DNA of 18,348 nucleotides. Origin: Clostridiales bacterium UBA3705. Lineage in GTDB: Bacteria > Bacillota_A > Clostridia > Oscillospirales > Oscillospiraceae. The position numbers were made by a program, and so were the translations under genes. Positions 1 to 8,023 of this stretch are shown here, one piece after another. The DNA lies in the NCBI GenBank assembly GCA_002372735.1, contig DFIE01000129.1, forward strand, positions 1 through 18,348, given 5' to 3'. Each line of letters opens with the position of its first letter. Within the stretch, counting starts at the first letter, position 1. The notes beneath the pieces are model-generated. The model saw only the letters and a list, made by a program, of their open reading frames with translations. It made no database searches and was not told the DNA's origin.

Positions 1-98
1 CCGGGCTTGACGTGCTGGAACTCCACGACTTGGAAGATCTTGCCGTCCATCTCAAAGGTTTTACCGTTTCTGAAATCGCCTGCGGTAATGGTTGCCAT
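1..98 (-). CDS. efp: Elongation factor P, N-terminal fragment
   Basis: EF-P binds the ribosome between the P and E sites and relieves stalling at polyproline stretches. Only the first 32 codons are present; the gene runs off the left edge. The visible protein begins [20 protein letters not shown] and continues with [13 protein letters not shown]. This matches the KOW-like N-terminal domain of EF-P, with the family's NDFR-x-G and F-x-HVKPG signatures. The ATG at 98 is preceded by GGAGG at a normal distance, and a good promoter lies at 160-188. It appears to be monocistronic, or first in its operon, because the gene behind it (acyltransferase) has its own promoter. The lysine-bearing loop that is modified in some bacteria lies just beyond the visible part, so the modification type cannot be judged. 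Confidence 0.93.
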   Translation of the reverse strand, partial: MATITAGDFRNGKTFEMDGKIFQVVEFQHVKP

Positions 99-159
99 AT
101 ATGTTTCCTCCAAACGAAAAAAATATACAAAATGCGGAATCTCGCCTTTTCACTCCTAC

Positions 160-188
160 AGTATACTATAATTACCTCCGCTTTGCAA
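160..188 (-). promoter_or_regulatory. Sigma-A-like promoter of efp
   Basis: On the minus strand the -35 box TTGCAA (183-188) and the -10 box TATACT (160-165) are separated by 17 bases. They sit about 60 bases upstream of the efp ATG. The -35 box lies inside an imperfect inverted repeat (181-212). Confidence 0.75.
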
Positions 189-212
189 GTATTTTTGTAA
201 AAATCTGCAAAG
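181..212. repeat. Imperfect inverted repeat over the efp -35 box
   Basis: Outer arms CTTTGCA (181-187) and TGCAAAG (206-212) enclose an inner pair ATTTTT / AAAAAT around a GT centre. The left arm contains the -35 hexamer of the efp promoter. It could be an operator. It could also be the 3' hairpin of the acyltransferase transcript, though no T-run follows it on the minus strand. Confidence 0.4.
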
Positions 213-232
213 CATTCTGGGCCGGCGCCCCT

Positions 233-1351
233 TTACGGGCTGCCCTGCCCGGAGTTTTTGCCCATAGCCAGCCAACTGCAGGTTTTGCGCGCCCGGGAAA
301 AAGGCATCCCCGACACCGCATAGCAGACCCACGGTACCGTGCACAGGGTTTTGCTCAGCAGCCAGCTGACCACCAGGATCCCGGCCGTGGCCGCCAGGAC
401 TCCGCCCAGATTCCTCGGGGCCAGGCCCAGGCTCCCTGCCAGGCTGAGCAGCAGATTGTGGCTGAGATAGATGGGCATGGACAGCTCCACCACTCCCAGC
501 CGGCGCAGCAGCGCCACAGGCCGGTCCAGATTTTGCTTGGCCAGCAGGAACAGGCAGGCCGCCAGCAGCAGCTCATATCCCCCGCTCTGCCTTTGAAACA
601 CTGCCGTGTAGACCCCAGCCTGCTTGGTTTTCCACCAGGTACCCAGGGTAATCACCGCCAGCAGCAGGCCCGCTGCGCCCAGCAGCAGAGCATTGGGCAC
701 CCGCCGCTTGAACCGAGCCAGATAATACCCCAGCAGAAAACTGAACAGGTGGCCCTGCAGCAGCTTCAGCTCCTCCGCCAGATCCAGGCTGAGATAGGGC
801 AGCCATGCGGCAGGCACCAGCGCCTTGACCATCTCCAGCAGGGTCACCGCCCCTATCATCCCAAGCAGATACCGCTCTCCGGTACGGTCAAGGCTGTGCA
901 CCAATCGGTACAGCAGCGGAGAGAGTACATACATGGCCGCCAGGGTATACAAATACCAAAAATGGACATACACCGGCCCGCTGACGCCGGACAGCGCCAG
1001 CTTCGCTGCCGCGGCCAGGCTGCCGCGCTCCCGGCAGGTAAGCCACAGGGCCGCAACCACCGTCCAACAGGCCAGCGGGACCAGGAGCTTGGGCAGCCGC
1101 TTGCGAAACAGCACCCGCAGGTCCAGGGTCTTCGGCCCGGAGAGCAGCAGACTGCCGGACATCATAAAAAACAGGGGTACTGCGGTAAAGGCCAGGCTGG
1201 TCATGCCCGCCAGCACACCCCAGCCCAAATTCCGCGCCCCCCGCAGGGGGCCGGAGGCCGCGTGTGTCAGAATGACACAGGTCAGGGCAAACAAACGCAG
1301 CAGGTCAAAGTACCACACATGCCCTCTGTCCCGGGCAAGATTCTGTTCCAT
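233..1351 (-). CDS. Acyltransferase family 3 membrane protein
   Basis: A 372-residue polytopic membrane protein of the acyltransferase-3 family, which moves acyl groups such as O-acetyl onto sugars, peptidoglycan, teichoic acids or exopolysaccharides at the cell surface. The N-terminus shows the family hallmark YFDLLRLFALTCVILTHAA, with the conserved D16, R19 and the presumed catalytic H30. About ten hydrophobic segments follow, including FTAVPLFFMMSGSLLL and a later HFWYLYTLAAMYVLSPLL, both typical of the family. There is no extra SGNH hydrolase domain. The length fits a stand-alone member. The ATG at 1351 has GGAGG just upstream and a near-consensus promoter behind it. It is divergent from the MMPL operon and is probably a single-gene unit. 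The substrate cannot be told from sequence. Confidence 0.88.
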   Translation of the reverse strand: MEQNLARDRGHVWYFDLLRLFALTCVILTHAASGPLRGARNLGWGVLAGMTSLAFTAVPLFFMMSGSLLLSGPKTLDLRVLFRKRLPKLLVPLACWTVVAALWLTCRERGSLAAAAKLALSGVSGPVYVHFWYLYTLAAMYVLSPLLYRLVHSLDRTGERYLLGMIGAVTLLEMVKALVPAAWLPYLSLDLAEELKLLQGHLFSFLLGYYLARFKRRVPNALLLGAAGLLLAVITLGTWWKTKQAGVYTAVFQRQSGGYELLLAACLFLLAKQNLDRPVALLRRLGVVELSMPIYLSHNLLLSLAGSLGLAPRNLGGVLAATAGILVVSWLLSKTLCTVPWVCYAVSGMPFSRARKTCSWLAMGKNSGQGSP

Positions 1352-1386
1352 GATAGACGCCTCCGTCCGGTTTTGTTTCTGTGGCC

Positions 1387-1414
1387 ATTATACCATATCC
1401 CTGTCTGTTTGCAA
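1387..1414 (-). promoter_or_regulatory. Promoter of the acyltransferase gene
   Basis: On the minus strand, -35 TTGCAA (1409-1414) and -10 TATAAT (1387-1392) are separated by 16 bases. They lie about 35 bases before the start codon, which is well placed for a short leader. Confidence 0.8.
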
Positions 1415-1468
1415 AGAAAAATCTCACGGCAGCCTGTTTTCACCGAAAGCAGGCCGGACAAGCTAGGC

Positions 1469-1512
1469 AAAACCCCGCCGGTGTCTGAATTTGTGACGCC
1501 GGCAGGGGTTTT
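1469..1512 (+). terminator. Orphan intrinsic terminator upstream of the MMPL operon
   Basis: The left arm AAAACCCC-GCCGG-TGTC (1469-1485) pairs with GAC-GCCGGC-A-GGGGTTTT (1495-1512). One bulged A and one wobble interrupt a stem of about 17 bp around a 9-base loop. The following bases TCTATTTTATTTT are T-rich on the plus strand only. No plus-strand gene lies upstream, so it may be an attenuator in the leader of the MMPL operon or the end of a short RNA. Confidence 0.65.
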
Positions 1513-1580
1513 GTCTATTTTATTTTCCGGGTAAATCCCGTATTTTGTGTATGCAATAAAAATGAGCCAAGAAAGGAACG

Positions 1581-3653
1581 ATGGATATGCGTTTTTCCAA
1601 GGGGATCGTGAAGCTGCGGATCCCGATTTTAATTTTGACGCTGGTGCTGCTGGTGCCCGCTGTGCTGGGCATGCTGAACACCCACATCAACTACGATATG
1701 CTCACCTACCTGCCCCAGGAGATGGAGACCGTACAGGGCCAGGACATCCTGATGGAGGAGTTTGGCAAGGGCGCCTTCGCCTTTTTGATTGTGGAGGATA
1801 TGCCGGCAGACCAGGTGTCTGCACTGAAGGGCCGGGTGGAGCAGGTGGAACACGTGGATTCGGTCATCTGGTACGACAGCGTGCTGGACCCCTCCGTGCC
1901 CATGGAGCTGCTGCCCGACCGGCTGTACAAGGAGTTCAACACCGACAACGCCACCATGATGGCCATCTTCTTTGACAGCTCCACCTCTGCTGACGAGACC
2001 ATGGAGGCCATCCGGGAAATCCGGGCCCGGGCAGGCACGCAGTGCTTTTTATCCGGCATGTCCGCCCTGGTCACAGATCTGAAGGATCTGTGTGAGCAGG
2101 AGGAGCCCATTTACGTGGGCATTGCCGTGGCCCTGGCACTGGCCGCCATGATGCTGCTGCTGGACAACTGGCTGGTGCCACTGGTGTTTCTGGCCTCCAT
2201 TGGGGCCATGATCCTGCTGAATCTGGGCACCAACTTCTTCCTGGGAGAGATCTCCTACATCACCAAGGCCCTGTCCGCGGTGCTGCAGCTGGCCGTGACC
2301 ATGGACTACTCCATCTTCCTGTGGCACAGCTACAATGAAAACTGCCGCCACACCGACGACCACAAGGCCGCCATGGCCGGGGCCATCACCCAGACGCTCA
2401 CCTCTGTGGTGGGCAGCTCGATCACCACCATTGCCGGGTTTATCGCCTTGTGCTTCATGTCCTTTACCCTGGGCAGAGACCTGGGCCTGGTGATGGCAAA
2501 GGGCGTGCTGCTGGGCGTGATCGGCTGCGTGACGGTGCTGCCGGCGCTGATTCTGGTGCTGGATAAGCCCCTGCAGGCCATGCACCACAGGCCGCTCATC
2601 CCCGATATGAGCCGGGCGGCCAAGGGTCTGGTCAAAATCTTCCCGGTGTTTCTGGTTTTGATGCTGGTGCTGGTGCCTCCCGCCTATTACGGCTACCGGC
2701 AGACCAACCGGGAGGTCTACTACGACATGGGCGCTGCCCTGCCCCAGCAGCTGCCGGTGGTCACCGCAAACCACAAGCTCTCTGACGAGTTCGGCGTGGC
2801 CTCCACCCACATGCTGCTGGTGCGCAGCGAACTGTCGGCGGACCAAAAACGGGCCATGTGCCGGGATATGGAACAGGTGGACGGCGTGAAGTATGTACTG
2901 GGCCTGGAGACCGTGGTGGGCGAAAACGTCCCCGTGGAGTTCCTGCCCGATTCCATCACCGCCAAGCTCCGGTCCGGAAGCTGGGAGCTGATGCTGATCA
3001 ACTCCGAGTACCCGGTGGCCAGCGACACAGTGAACCAGCAAATCGATGAGCTGAATGCCATTTTAAAGCAGTATGACCCCCAGGGAATGCTCATCGGCGA
3101 GGCCCCCTGCACCAAGGATATGATTGAGACCACCGACCACGACTTCCAGGTGGTGAACCTGGTGTCCATCCTGGCCATTTTCCTGATCATCGCGGTGGTG
3201 GAAAAGAGCATCAGCCTGCCCTTTATCCTGATTGCCGTGATTGAGCTTGCCATCTTTATCAACCTGGGCCTGCCCCACTACACCGGTGTGCGCCTGCCCT
3301 TTATCGCCCCGATCTGCATTTCCACCATTCAGCTGGGCGCCACGGTGGACTACGCCATTTTGATGACCACCCGCTACAAGCAGGAGCGCCGGAGCGGCCG
3401 CTCCAGAGTCCAGGCTGTTGAGACCGCGCTGGCCACCTCCATCCCCTCGATCCTGGTGTCCGGGCTGGGCCTGTTTGCCGCCACCTTCGGTGTGGCATTG
3501 TACTCTGAGATCGATATGATCTCCTCCATGTGCGCGCTGATGGCACGGGGTGCCATTATCAGTATGTTCTGTGTTGTTTTGATCCTGCCCGCCCTGCTGA
3601 TGCTGTGCGATCCTCTGATCCGCAAAACCACCTGGGGCATAAAAGAGAATTGA
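1581..3653 (+). CDS. MMPL/RND-family transporter
   Basis: A 690-residue membrane protein of the MMPL branch of the RND superfamily, which uses the proton gradient to export lipids or other hydrophobic compounds. It shows the expected twofold architecture. A first membrane helix (about residues 11-30) is followed by an extracytoplasmic domain, a five-helix bundle with VTMDYSIFLWHSY (D242), then a second set with its own external domain and ATVDYAILMTTRYK (D590). The repeated DY motif is the proton-relay signature of the family. The ATG at 1581 is only about 3 bases after AGGA; the in-frame ATG at 1587 has better spacing, so the true start could be two codons later. The next gene follows after 13 bases and encodes the Leu-x-x-Gly heptad protein that commonly accompanies such transporters. 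The cargo is unknown. Confidence 0.92.
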   Translation: MDMRFSKGIVKLRIPILILTLVLLVPAVLGMLNTHINYDMLTYLPQEMETVQGQDILMEEFGKGAFAFLIVEDMPADQVSALKGRVEQVEHVDSVIWYDSVLDPSVPMELLPDRLYKEFNTDNATMMAIFFDSSTSADETMEAIREIRARAGTQCFLSGMSALVTDLKDLCEQEEPIYVGIAVALALAAMMLLLDNWLVPLVFLASIGAMILLNLGTNFFLGEISYITKALSAVLQLAVTMDYSIFLWHSYNENCRHTDDHKAAMAGAITQTLTSVVGSSITTIAGFIALCFMSFTLGRDLGLVMAKGVLLGVIGCVTVLPALILVLDKPLQAMHHRPLIPDMSRAAKGLVKIFPVFLVLMLVLVPPAYYGYRQTNREVYYDMGAALPQQLPVVTANHKLSDEFGVASTHMLLVRSELSADQKRAMCRDMEQVDGVKYVLGLETVVGENVPVEFLPDSITAKLRSGSWELMLINSEYPVASDTVNQQIDELNAILKQYDPQGMLIGEAPCTKDMIETTDHDFQVVNLVSILAIFLIIAVVEKSISLPFILIAVIELAIFINLGLPHYTGVRLPFIAPICISTIQLGATVDYAILMTTRYKQERRSGRSRVQAVETALATSIPSILVSGLGLFAATFGVALYSEIDMISSMCALMARGAIISMFCVVLILPALLMLCDPLIRKTTWGIKEN

Positions 3654-3666
3654 GGAGGTTTTTGTT

Positions 3667-5697
3667 ATGAAGATTACCTTGAAAAAATTGCTGGCACTGG
3701 GCTTGAGCCTGTGCCTGATCTGCGGCTGCGGCGCCATGGCTGCTGCGGCCCTGCCCCATACGGAGCCCGCCGCCCCCGTCGTGTCCGCCCGGCGTGATGA
3801 CCCGGAGACCCCCGACCAAACGGCGTCCCGGGAGCCCGACACCCTCTACGTCTTTGCAGACGCCCGGGGTGAGGTGAATAAGGTTATGGCCGGCGAGGAG
3901 ACGGTGGATGCCGACTGCCCTGTGCAGACGGAGATCACCTACACCCTCGACGGCAAGGACGTCCGGCCGGAGCAGCTGGCCGGCCAGTCCGGCAAGGTCA
4001 GCATCCGCTATGCCTACACCACTGAGGAGACCTTCACCGCCCGGCTGGAGAATGGCAGCGTGGAGCTGCCCCAGCCCTATGCGGTGCTGACCGGTCTGAT
4101 CCTGGACGATGCCCGCTTTTCCAACGTCCGCGTCAGCCACGGCAAGGTGGTAAACGACGGCAGCCGGGTGGTGGTGCTGGGCGTGGCCATGCCCGGCCTG
4201 GCCGAGGCCCTGGACGTGGAGGAGGAAACGCTGTCTATCCCCTCTGAGGTGGAAATCACCGCAGACGTCACAGACTTCCAGCTGGATATGAGCCTGTGCG
4301 TCATCACCAAGGAGCTGTTCACCGCCATTGACCCGGACCGGCTGACCAGCACCGACGAGCTGAAGGCCCAGCTGGAGCAGCTCTCTGACGGGATGGCCCA
4401 GCTGCTGGACGGGGCCGACCAGCTCTCCCAGGGGCTGGACACCCTGGAGGAGAAGTCCGGCCAGCTGGAATCCGGCGTGAACCAGATTGCCGACGGCGCC
4501 AATTCCGTCGCGGACGGGGCTGCCCAGCTGGACGCTGGCGCCGCCACCCTGCAGAGTGGGGCGGACAGCCTGTCCGCCGGGCTGAGCACCCTGGCCGGCA
4601 AGAGCAGCGATCTGAACGCCGGCGCTGCCCAGGTGTTCAACTCCCTGCTCAGTGCCGCCAACACCCAGCTTGCCGCCGCAGGGCTGCAGGTCTCCACCCT
4701 GACCATCGGCAACTATGCCTCGGTGCTGAACGGGGTTATCGCCTCGCTGGACAGCCAGGCGGTCTACGCCCAGGCACTGCAGCAGGTCACCGCTGCGGTG
4801 GAGGCCCAGCGAGACACCGTCCGGGCCGGGGTCACTGAGGCCGTCCGGGCCCAGGTGCAAGAGCAGGTAACCGAGGCCGTCCGGGCCCAGGTGAACCAGC
4901 AAGTGGCCGAGGCCGTGGAGGCCCAGGTCACCGAGCAGGTAATCCAGGCCGCCACCGGCATGAGCGCCCAGGATTACAACGCGGCTGTGGAGGCCGGGCT
5001 GGTAGATGAGGAAACCCAGGCCGCCGTACAAGCCGCCCTCACCGCCCAGCTGGGGTCTGAAGCCGTGCAGGCGCAGATTGCCGCCGCCCAGGAGGCCCAG
5101 ATGGCCACTGACCAGGTGCAGGCGCTCATCGCCGACCAGCTGGAGGCCCAAATGGTGTCTGACCAGGTGCAGCAGCTGATTGCCGACAACACCGAGGCCC
5201 AGATTGCCAAGCTGATTGCCGACAACATGGAAAGCGACGCCGTGCAGGCAAAGCTGGCCGCCGCTTCAGAGGGCGCCCGGTCCGTCATGGCGCTGAAAAC
5301 CTCTCTGGACAGCTACAACGCCTTCTACCTTGGGGTGCAGGCCTACACCGCCGGGGTAAACCAGGCCTCCCTGGGGGCTAAGGAGCTCAGCAGCGGCGCC
5401 GCCCAGGTGAAGGATGGCGCCGACGCCCTGCGGGCCGGGGCCGCCCAGCTTGCGGACGGCACCTCCACCCTCCGGTCCAATATGCCGGAGCTGCTGGACG
5501 GCGTGCATCAGCTGGCAGAGGGTGCCGCCCAGCTTGCAGACGGGCTGCACACCCTGGATGAGGAGGGCATTTCCAAGCTCACCAACCTGGGCCAGGATCA
5601 GTTGCTGCCCCTGCTGGATCGTCTCCAGGCGGTGGCAGAGGCCGCCCGGGAGGGCGAGAACGTCCGCTACCTGATGCGCACCGAATCCATCGGCTGA
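3667..5697 (+). CDS. Exported Leu-x-x-Gly heptad-repeat protein, MMPL partner
   Basis: A 676-residue secreted protein with a basic start (MKITLKK) and a hydrophobic signal segment (residues 8-28). The ICGC stretch ending at C21 could be a lipobox; cleavage by signal peptidase I after the Ala run is the alternative. A beta-rich domain (about 60-220) precedes a long helical part. Heptads of the x-x-x-Leu-x-x-Gly type run from about 236 to 330 (QLSDGMAQLLDGADQLSQGL) and again from about 569 to 640. Between them is an Ala/Gln/Val-rich region with three tandem 12-residue repeats (389-424). There is no C-terminal membrane helix, unlike YhgE/Pip proteins that share the heptads. It is co-transcribed with the MMPL gene (GAGGAGG in the 13-base gap) and is probably its extracytoplasmic accessory. 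The family is recognised; the molecular role is not known. Confidence 0.82.
   Translation: MKITLKKLLALGLSLCLICGCGAMAAAALPHTEPAAPVVSARRDDPETPDQTASREPDTLYVFADARGEVNKVMAGEETVDADCPVQTEITYTLDGKDVRPEQLAGQSGKVSIRYAYTTEETFTARLENGSVELPQPYAVLTGLILDDARFSNVRVSHGKVVNDGSRVVVLGVAMPGLAEALDVEEETLSIPSEVEITADVTDFQLDMSLCVITKELFTAIDPDRLTSTDELKAQLEQLSDGMAQLLDGADQLSQGLDTLEEKSGQLESGVNQIADGANSVADGAAQLDAGAATLQSGADSLSAGLSTLAGKSSDLNAGAAQVFNSLLSAANTQLAAAGLQVSTLTIGNYASVLNGVIASLDSQAVYAQALQQVTAAVEAQRDTVRAGVTEAVRAQVQEQVTEAVRAQVNQQVAEAVEAQVTEQVIQAATGMSAQDYNAAVEAGLVDEETQAAVQAALTAQLGSEAVQAQIAAAQEAQMATDQVQALIADQLEAQMVSDQVQQLIADNTEAQIAKLIADNMESDAVQAKLAAASEGARSVMALKTSLDSYNAFYLGVQAYTAGVNQASLGAKELSSGAAQVKDGADALRAGAAQLADGTSTLRSNMPELLDGVHQLAEGAAQLADGLHTLDEEGISKLTNLGQDQLLPLLDRLQAVAEAAREGENVRYLMRTESIG
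4831..4938 (+). repeat. Three tandem 36-bp repeats inside the heptad-protein gene
   Basis: Units start at 4831, 4867 and 4903. Each encodes a 12-residue block: VTEAVRAQVQEQ, VTEAVRAQVNQQ and VAEAVEAQVTEQ. The DNA is also strongly similar between units (GAGGCCGTCCGGGCCCAGGT is shared by the first two), which points to recent tandem duplication. Confidence 0.85.
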
Positions 5698-5705
5698 GCA
5701 CTCCC

Positions 5706-5739
5706 CCGCCGCGCCCCCGCCGGGCGCGGCGGTTTTTTT
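5706..5739 (+). terminator. Terminator of the MMPL operon
   Basis: A perfect 11-bp stem CCGCCGCGCCC / GGGCGCGGCGG with loop CCGCC is followed by seven T. It starts 8 bases after the stop codon. The T-run merges into the stop codon of the convergent Clp gene; on the minus strand the hairpin has no T-run, so it is a poor terminator for clp. Confidence 0.95.
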
Positions 5740-7849
5740 ATGAGACAGCAGGGGTCTCCGCCGGGGTAAGGAGGACCAGGCGGTCACCCCGGCACTCCAG
5801 CCGGACCTGATGCAGATCCGGCCGGGTCAGCAGCAGCCGGGCAAGGGGGTCCTCCACCAGGTTCTGCACCAGGCGGCGGACCTGGCGTGCCCCGGCGGGG
5901 TGGTGCAGACTCTTCGCCGCCAGCAGGGCGGTCACGTCCCCCGCCAGCTCCACCTGCAGCCCTGCCTGGCTGGCCCGGTCCAGTGTCAGCCCCAGCTGCT
6001 GCCGGGCCACCTGGGTCAGAGCCTCCAGGTTCAGAGGGCGCAGCTGGGCCACCGCATCCAGCCGGCTGAGCAGCTCCGGCGGGAACCAGCGCTCCAGCCG
6101 CTGCTCCAGGGGGTCGGCATTCCCCTGCCGGGCAAAGCCTGCCCCGGCCCCGGTGACGCCGGCGTTGGTGGTCATGACCACCAGGGTGTTGCGGAAATCT
6201 GCCACCCGGCCCTGGGCATCGGTCAGGCGGCCCTCCTCCAGCAGCTGGAGCAGCAGGGCCCAGACCTCCCGGTGGGCCTTTTCCAGCTCGTCCAGCAGCA
6301 CCAGGCTGTAGGGCGAGCGGCGCACCGGCTCGGTGAGCTGTCCCCCCTGGCCGTGGCCCACGTAGCCCGGGGGCGCCCCCAGCAGGCGGGAAACCGCATG
6401 GGGCTCGGCGTACTCAGACATATCCAGGCGGATCACGCTGTCGCGCCTGTGAAAGACCAGCTCCCCCAGGGCCCGGCACAGGGCGGTCTTCCCCACTCCC
6501 GTGGGCCCGCAGAGCAAAATGGCCGCCACAGGTCGGTCGGGCCCGGCCAGCCCGGCCCTGCCCCGGCGCACCGCGGCGGCCACCGCCGCAAGGGCCTCCG
6601 TCTGCCCCGCCACCCTGCGGGCCAGGGCTTCCTCCAGCCCTATAAGACCCGAGCGCTCAGCCCCGGTGAGCTCTCCCGCGGGGATCCCCGTCCGGGCCTG
6701 GAGCCGCAGGGCAATGTCCCCTGCCCCCACCTGAGCGGCAGAGCCGGTGAGCCCGGCGGCGGAGGCAGCCTCATCCACCAGGTCGATGGCCTTATCCGGC
6801 AGGTACTGGGCCGGCAGATATCGCACCGAGAGCCCTACCGCTGCCTCCAGGGCAGGATCTGTGATCCGCACCCGGTGGTGCGCCTCCAGCCCCGGGCGCA
6901 GCCCCCGGAGGATTTCCAGGGTCTCGGCCCGGGTGGGCTCCTCCAGGCGCAGGGGACGGAAGCGGCGGCTCAGGGCCCCGTCGGGTTCAATGTGCCTGCG
7001 ATACTCCTCCGGGGTGGTAGCTCCGATGAGCTGAAGCTCTGAGCGGCTGAGCGCGGGCTTGAACAGGTTGGAGGCGTCAATGGCCCCCTCCGCGGCGCCG
7101 GCCCCCACAATGGTGTGCAGCTCGTCCACAAAGAGAATCACGTTGCCTGCCCGGCGGATCTCCGCCAGCAGATCCCGGACCCGCTCCTCAAACTCCCCCC
7201 GGTACTTGGTGCCGGCAAGCAGACTGGCCAGATTGAGACTGAACAGCCGCTTGCCCGCCAGCTGGGGCGGCACCAGGCCCCGGCAGATCCGCAGGGCCAG
7301 AGCCTCCACCAGGGCGGTCTTCCCCACCCCGGGCGGGCCGATGAGGGCAGGGTTGTTCTTCTGCTTCCGGCAAAGGATCCGAATCATCTCCTCCAGCTCC
7401 GCCCGGCGGCCCAAAAACGGGTCCTGCCGGGGGCAGTCCCGGCTGAGCTCCAGGGCAAATTGTTCCAATAGTCGCAACGGTACTTCCTCCTGTATGGGTT
7501 GTGGGCGCCAGCGCAAAAGCCTGGCCCGAGACGGCCCAGGCACCAGGGCCCGGACCGCAGGGTCTTGCAGCAAAAGGCGAACCAGGGCAGGCGCATCCAG
7601 CAGGACCTCTCTGCCGGCCGCCCGGCGCAGCAGCCGGCGCAGCGCCGGTGAGAGCCCCGCGCACCGCCCCGGATCCCCCGGGGGCGGGCCGGGGCAGAGC
7701 GCTGCCAGGGCCGGCGGCATGTCCGGCCGCTCCAGCAGCGCCCGGAGCAGATCCTCCGGCGCCAGCAGCGTCCCGCCCCGGCCGGCACACAGCGCGCCGG
7801 CCCGGACAAAGAGCCGGCGCACCGGCTCGGTGAGAATCGGTTTTCGCAT
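5738..7849 (-). CDS. ClpA/ClpC-like double AAA+ unfoldase
   Basis: A 703-residue class-1 Clp/Hsp100 ATPase that unfolds proteins, probably for ClpP. An N-terminal Clp-N-like region (1-140) is much diverged. D1 has Walker A GPPGVGKT (171-178), pore loop KYRG, Walker B VILFVDE (237-243) and LSRRF. D2 has Walker A GPTGVGKT (448-455), pore loop GYVG (495-498), Walker B LVLLDE (516-521), arginine finger in LLSRLD (R596) and sensor 2 GAR. D1 passes straight to D2 with no inserted coiled coil or UVR motif, unlike ClpB or ClpC. The tripeptide AGF (570-572) sits where ClpC has its VGF ClpP-docking loop. I chose ATG 7849 because GGAGG lies 5 bases upstream and the protein then begins like a Clp-N domain; the frame stays open to 8206 but crosses the ferredoxin gene. 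No CtsR or CIRCE site was seen. Confidence 0.9.
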   Translation of the reverse strand: MRKPILTEPVRRLFVRAGALCAGRGGTLLAPEDLLRALLERPDMPPALAALCPGPPPGDPGRCAGLSPALRRLLRRAAGREVLLDAPALVRLLLQDPAVRALVPGPSRARLLRWRPQPIQEEVPLRLLEQFALELSRDCPRQDPFLGRRAELEEMIRILCRKQKNNPALIGPPGVGKTALVEALALRICRGLVPPQLAGKRLFSLNLASLLAGTKYRGEFEERVRDLLAEIRRAGNVILFVDELHTIVGAGAAEGAIDASNLFKPALSRSELQLIGATTPEEYRRHIEPDGALSRRFRPLRLEEPTRAETLEILRGLRPGLEAHHRVRITDPALEAAVGLSVRYLPAQYLPDKAIDLVDEAASAAGLTGSAAQVGAGDIALRLQARTGIPAGELTGAERSGLIGLEEALARRVAGQTEALAAVAAAVRRGRAGLAGPDRPVAAILLCGPTGVGKTALCRALGELVFHRRDSVIRLDMSEYAEPHAVSRLLGAPPGYVGHGQGGQLTEPVRRSPYSLVLLDELEKAHREVWALLLQLLEEGRLTDAQGRVADFRNTLVVMTTNAGVTGAGAGFARQGNADPLEQRLERWFPPELLSRLDAVAQLRPLNLEALTQVARQQLGLTLDRASQAGLQVELAGDVTALLAAKSLHHPAGARQVRRLVQNLVEDPLARLLLTRPDLHQVRLECRGDRLVLLTPAETPAVS

Positions 7850-7918
7850 TTCATCCTCCGACGGGGCATTGATTTCACACCGGAGTATGGCCGGCTGCAG
7901 GAGGAAATAAACGAATTG

Positions 7919-7931
7919 CGAAAATTTTTCG
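7919..7931. repeat. Palindrome between clp and ferredoxin
   Basis: CGAAAATTTTTCG is a perfect 13-base palindrome with a single central T. It lies 19 bases upstream of the ferredoxin -35 box in the divergent clp-ferredoxin intergenic region. It is placed like an operator, but no repressor is known for it. Confidence 0.3.
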
Positions 7932-7949
7932 TTTTTCCCGAAAACCCCA

Positions 7950-7977
7950 TTGCATTTTTTCAAAAACGTGCTAGAAT
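7950..7977 (+). promoter_or_regulatory. Promoter of the ferredoxin gene
   Basis: -35 TTGCAT (7950-7955), 16-base spacer, and an extended -10 TGC-TAGAAT (hexamer at 7972-7977). The ferredoxin ATG follows about 46 bases later behind AAGGAGGAAG. Confidence 0.75.
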
Positions 7978-8023
7978 ATAAGCGCAACAACAGCAACCAC
8001 ACTTCATACAAGGAGGAAGAATC

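Noticed and set aside
92..1534. 480-codon plus-strand open frame opposite the acyltransferase gene
   Set aside because: The translation is rich in Gln, Pro and Arg with no domain, typical of the antisense frame of a GC-rich gene; the minus-strand protein has clear family motifs, a ribosome site and a promoter.
3559..5151. 530-codon minus-strand open frame opposite the heptad-protein gene
   Set aside because: Its Gly/Leu/His-rich, periodic sequence is the mirror of the heptad repeats, and it has no ribosome site or family resemblance.
5810..7042. 410-codon plus-strand frame opposite the Clp ATPase
   Set aside because: It overlaps fully conserved AAA+ coding sequence and reads as low-complexity Gln/Pro/Gly.
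7850..8023. CtsR or CIRCE heat-shock operator in front of clp
   Set aside because: Neither the tandem GGTCAAA heptads nor the CIRCE inverted repeat is present.
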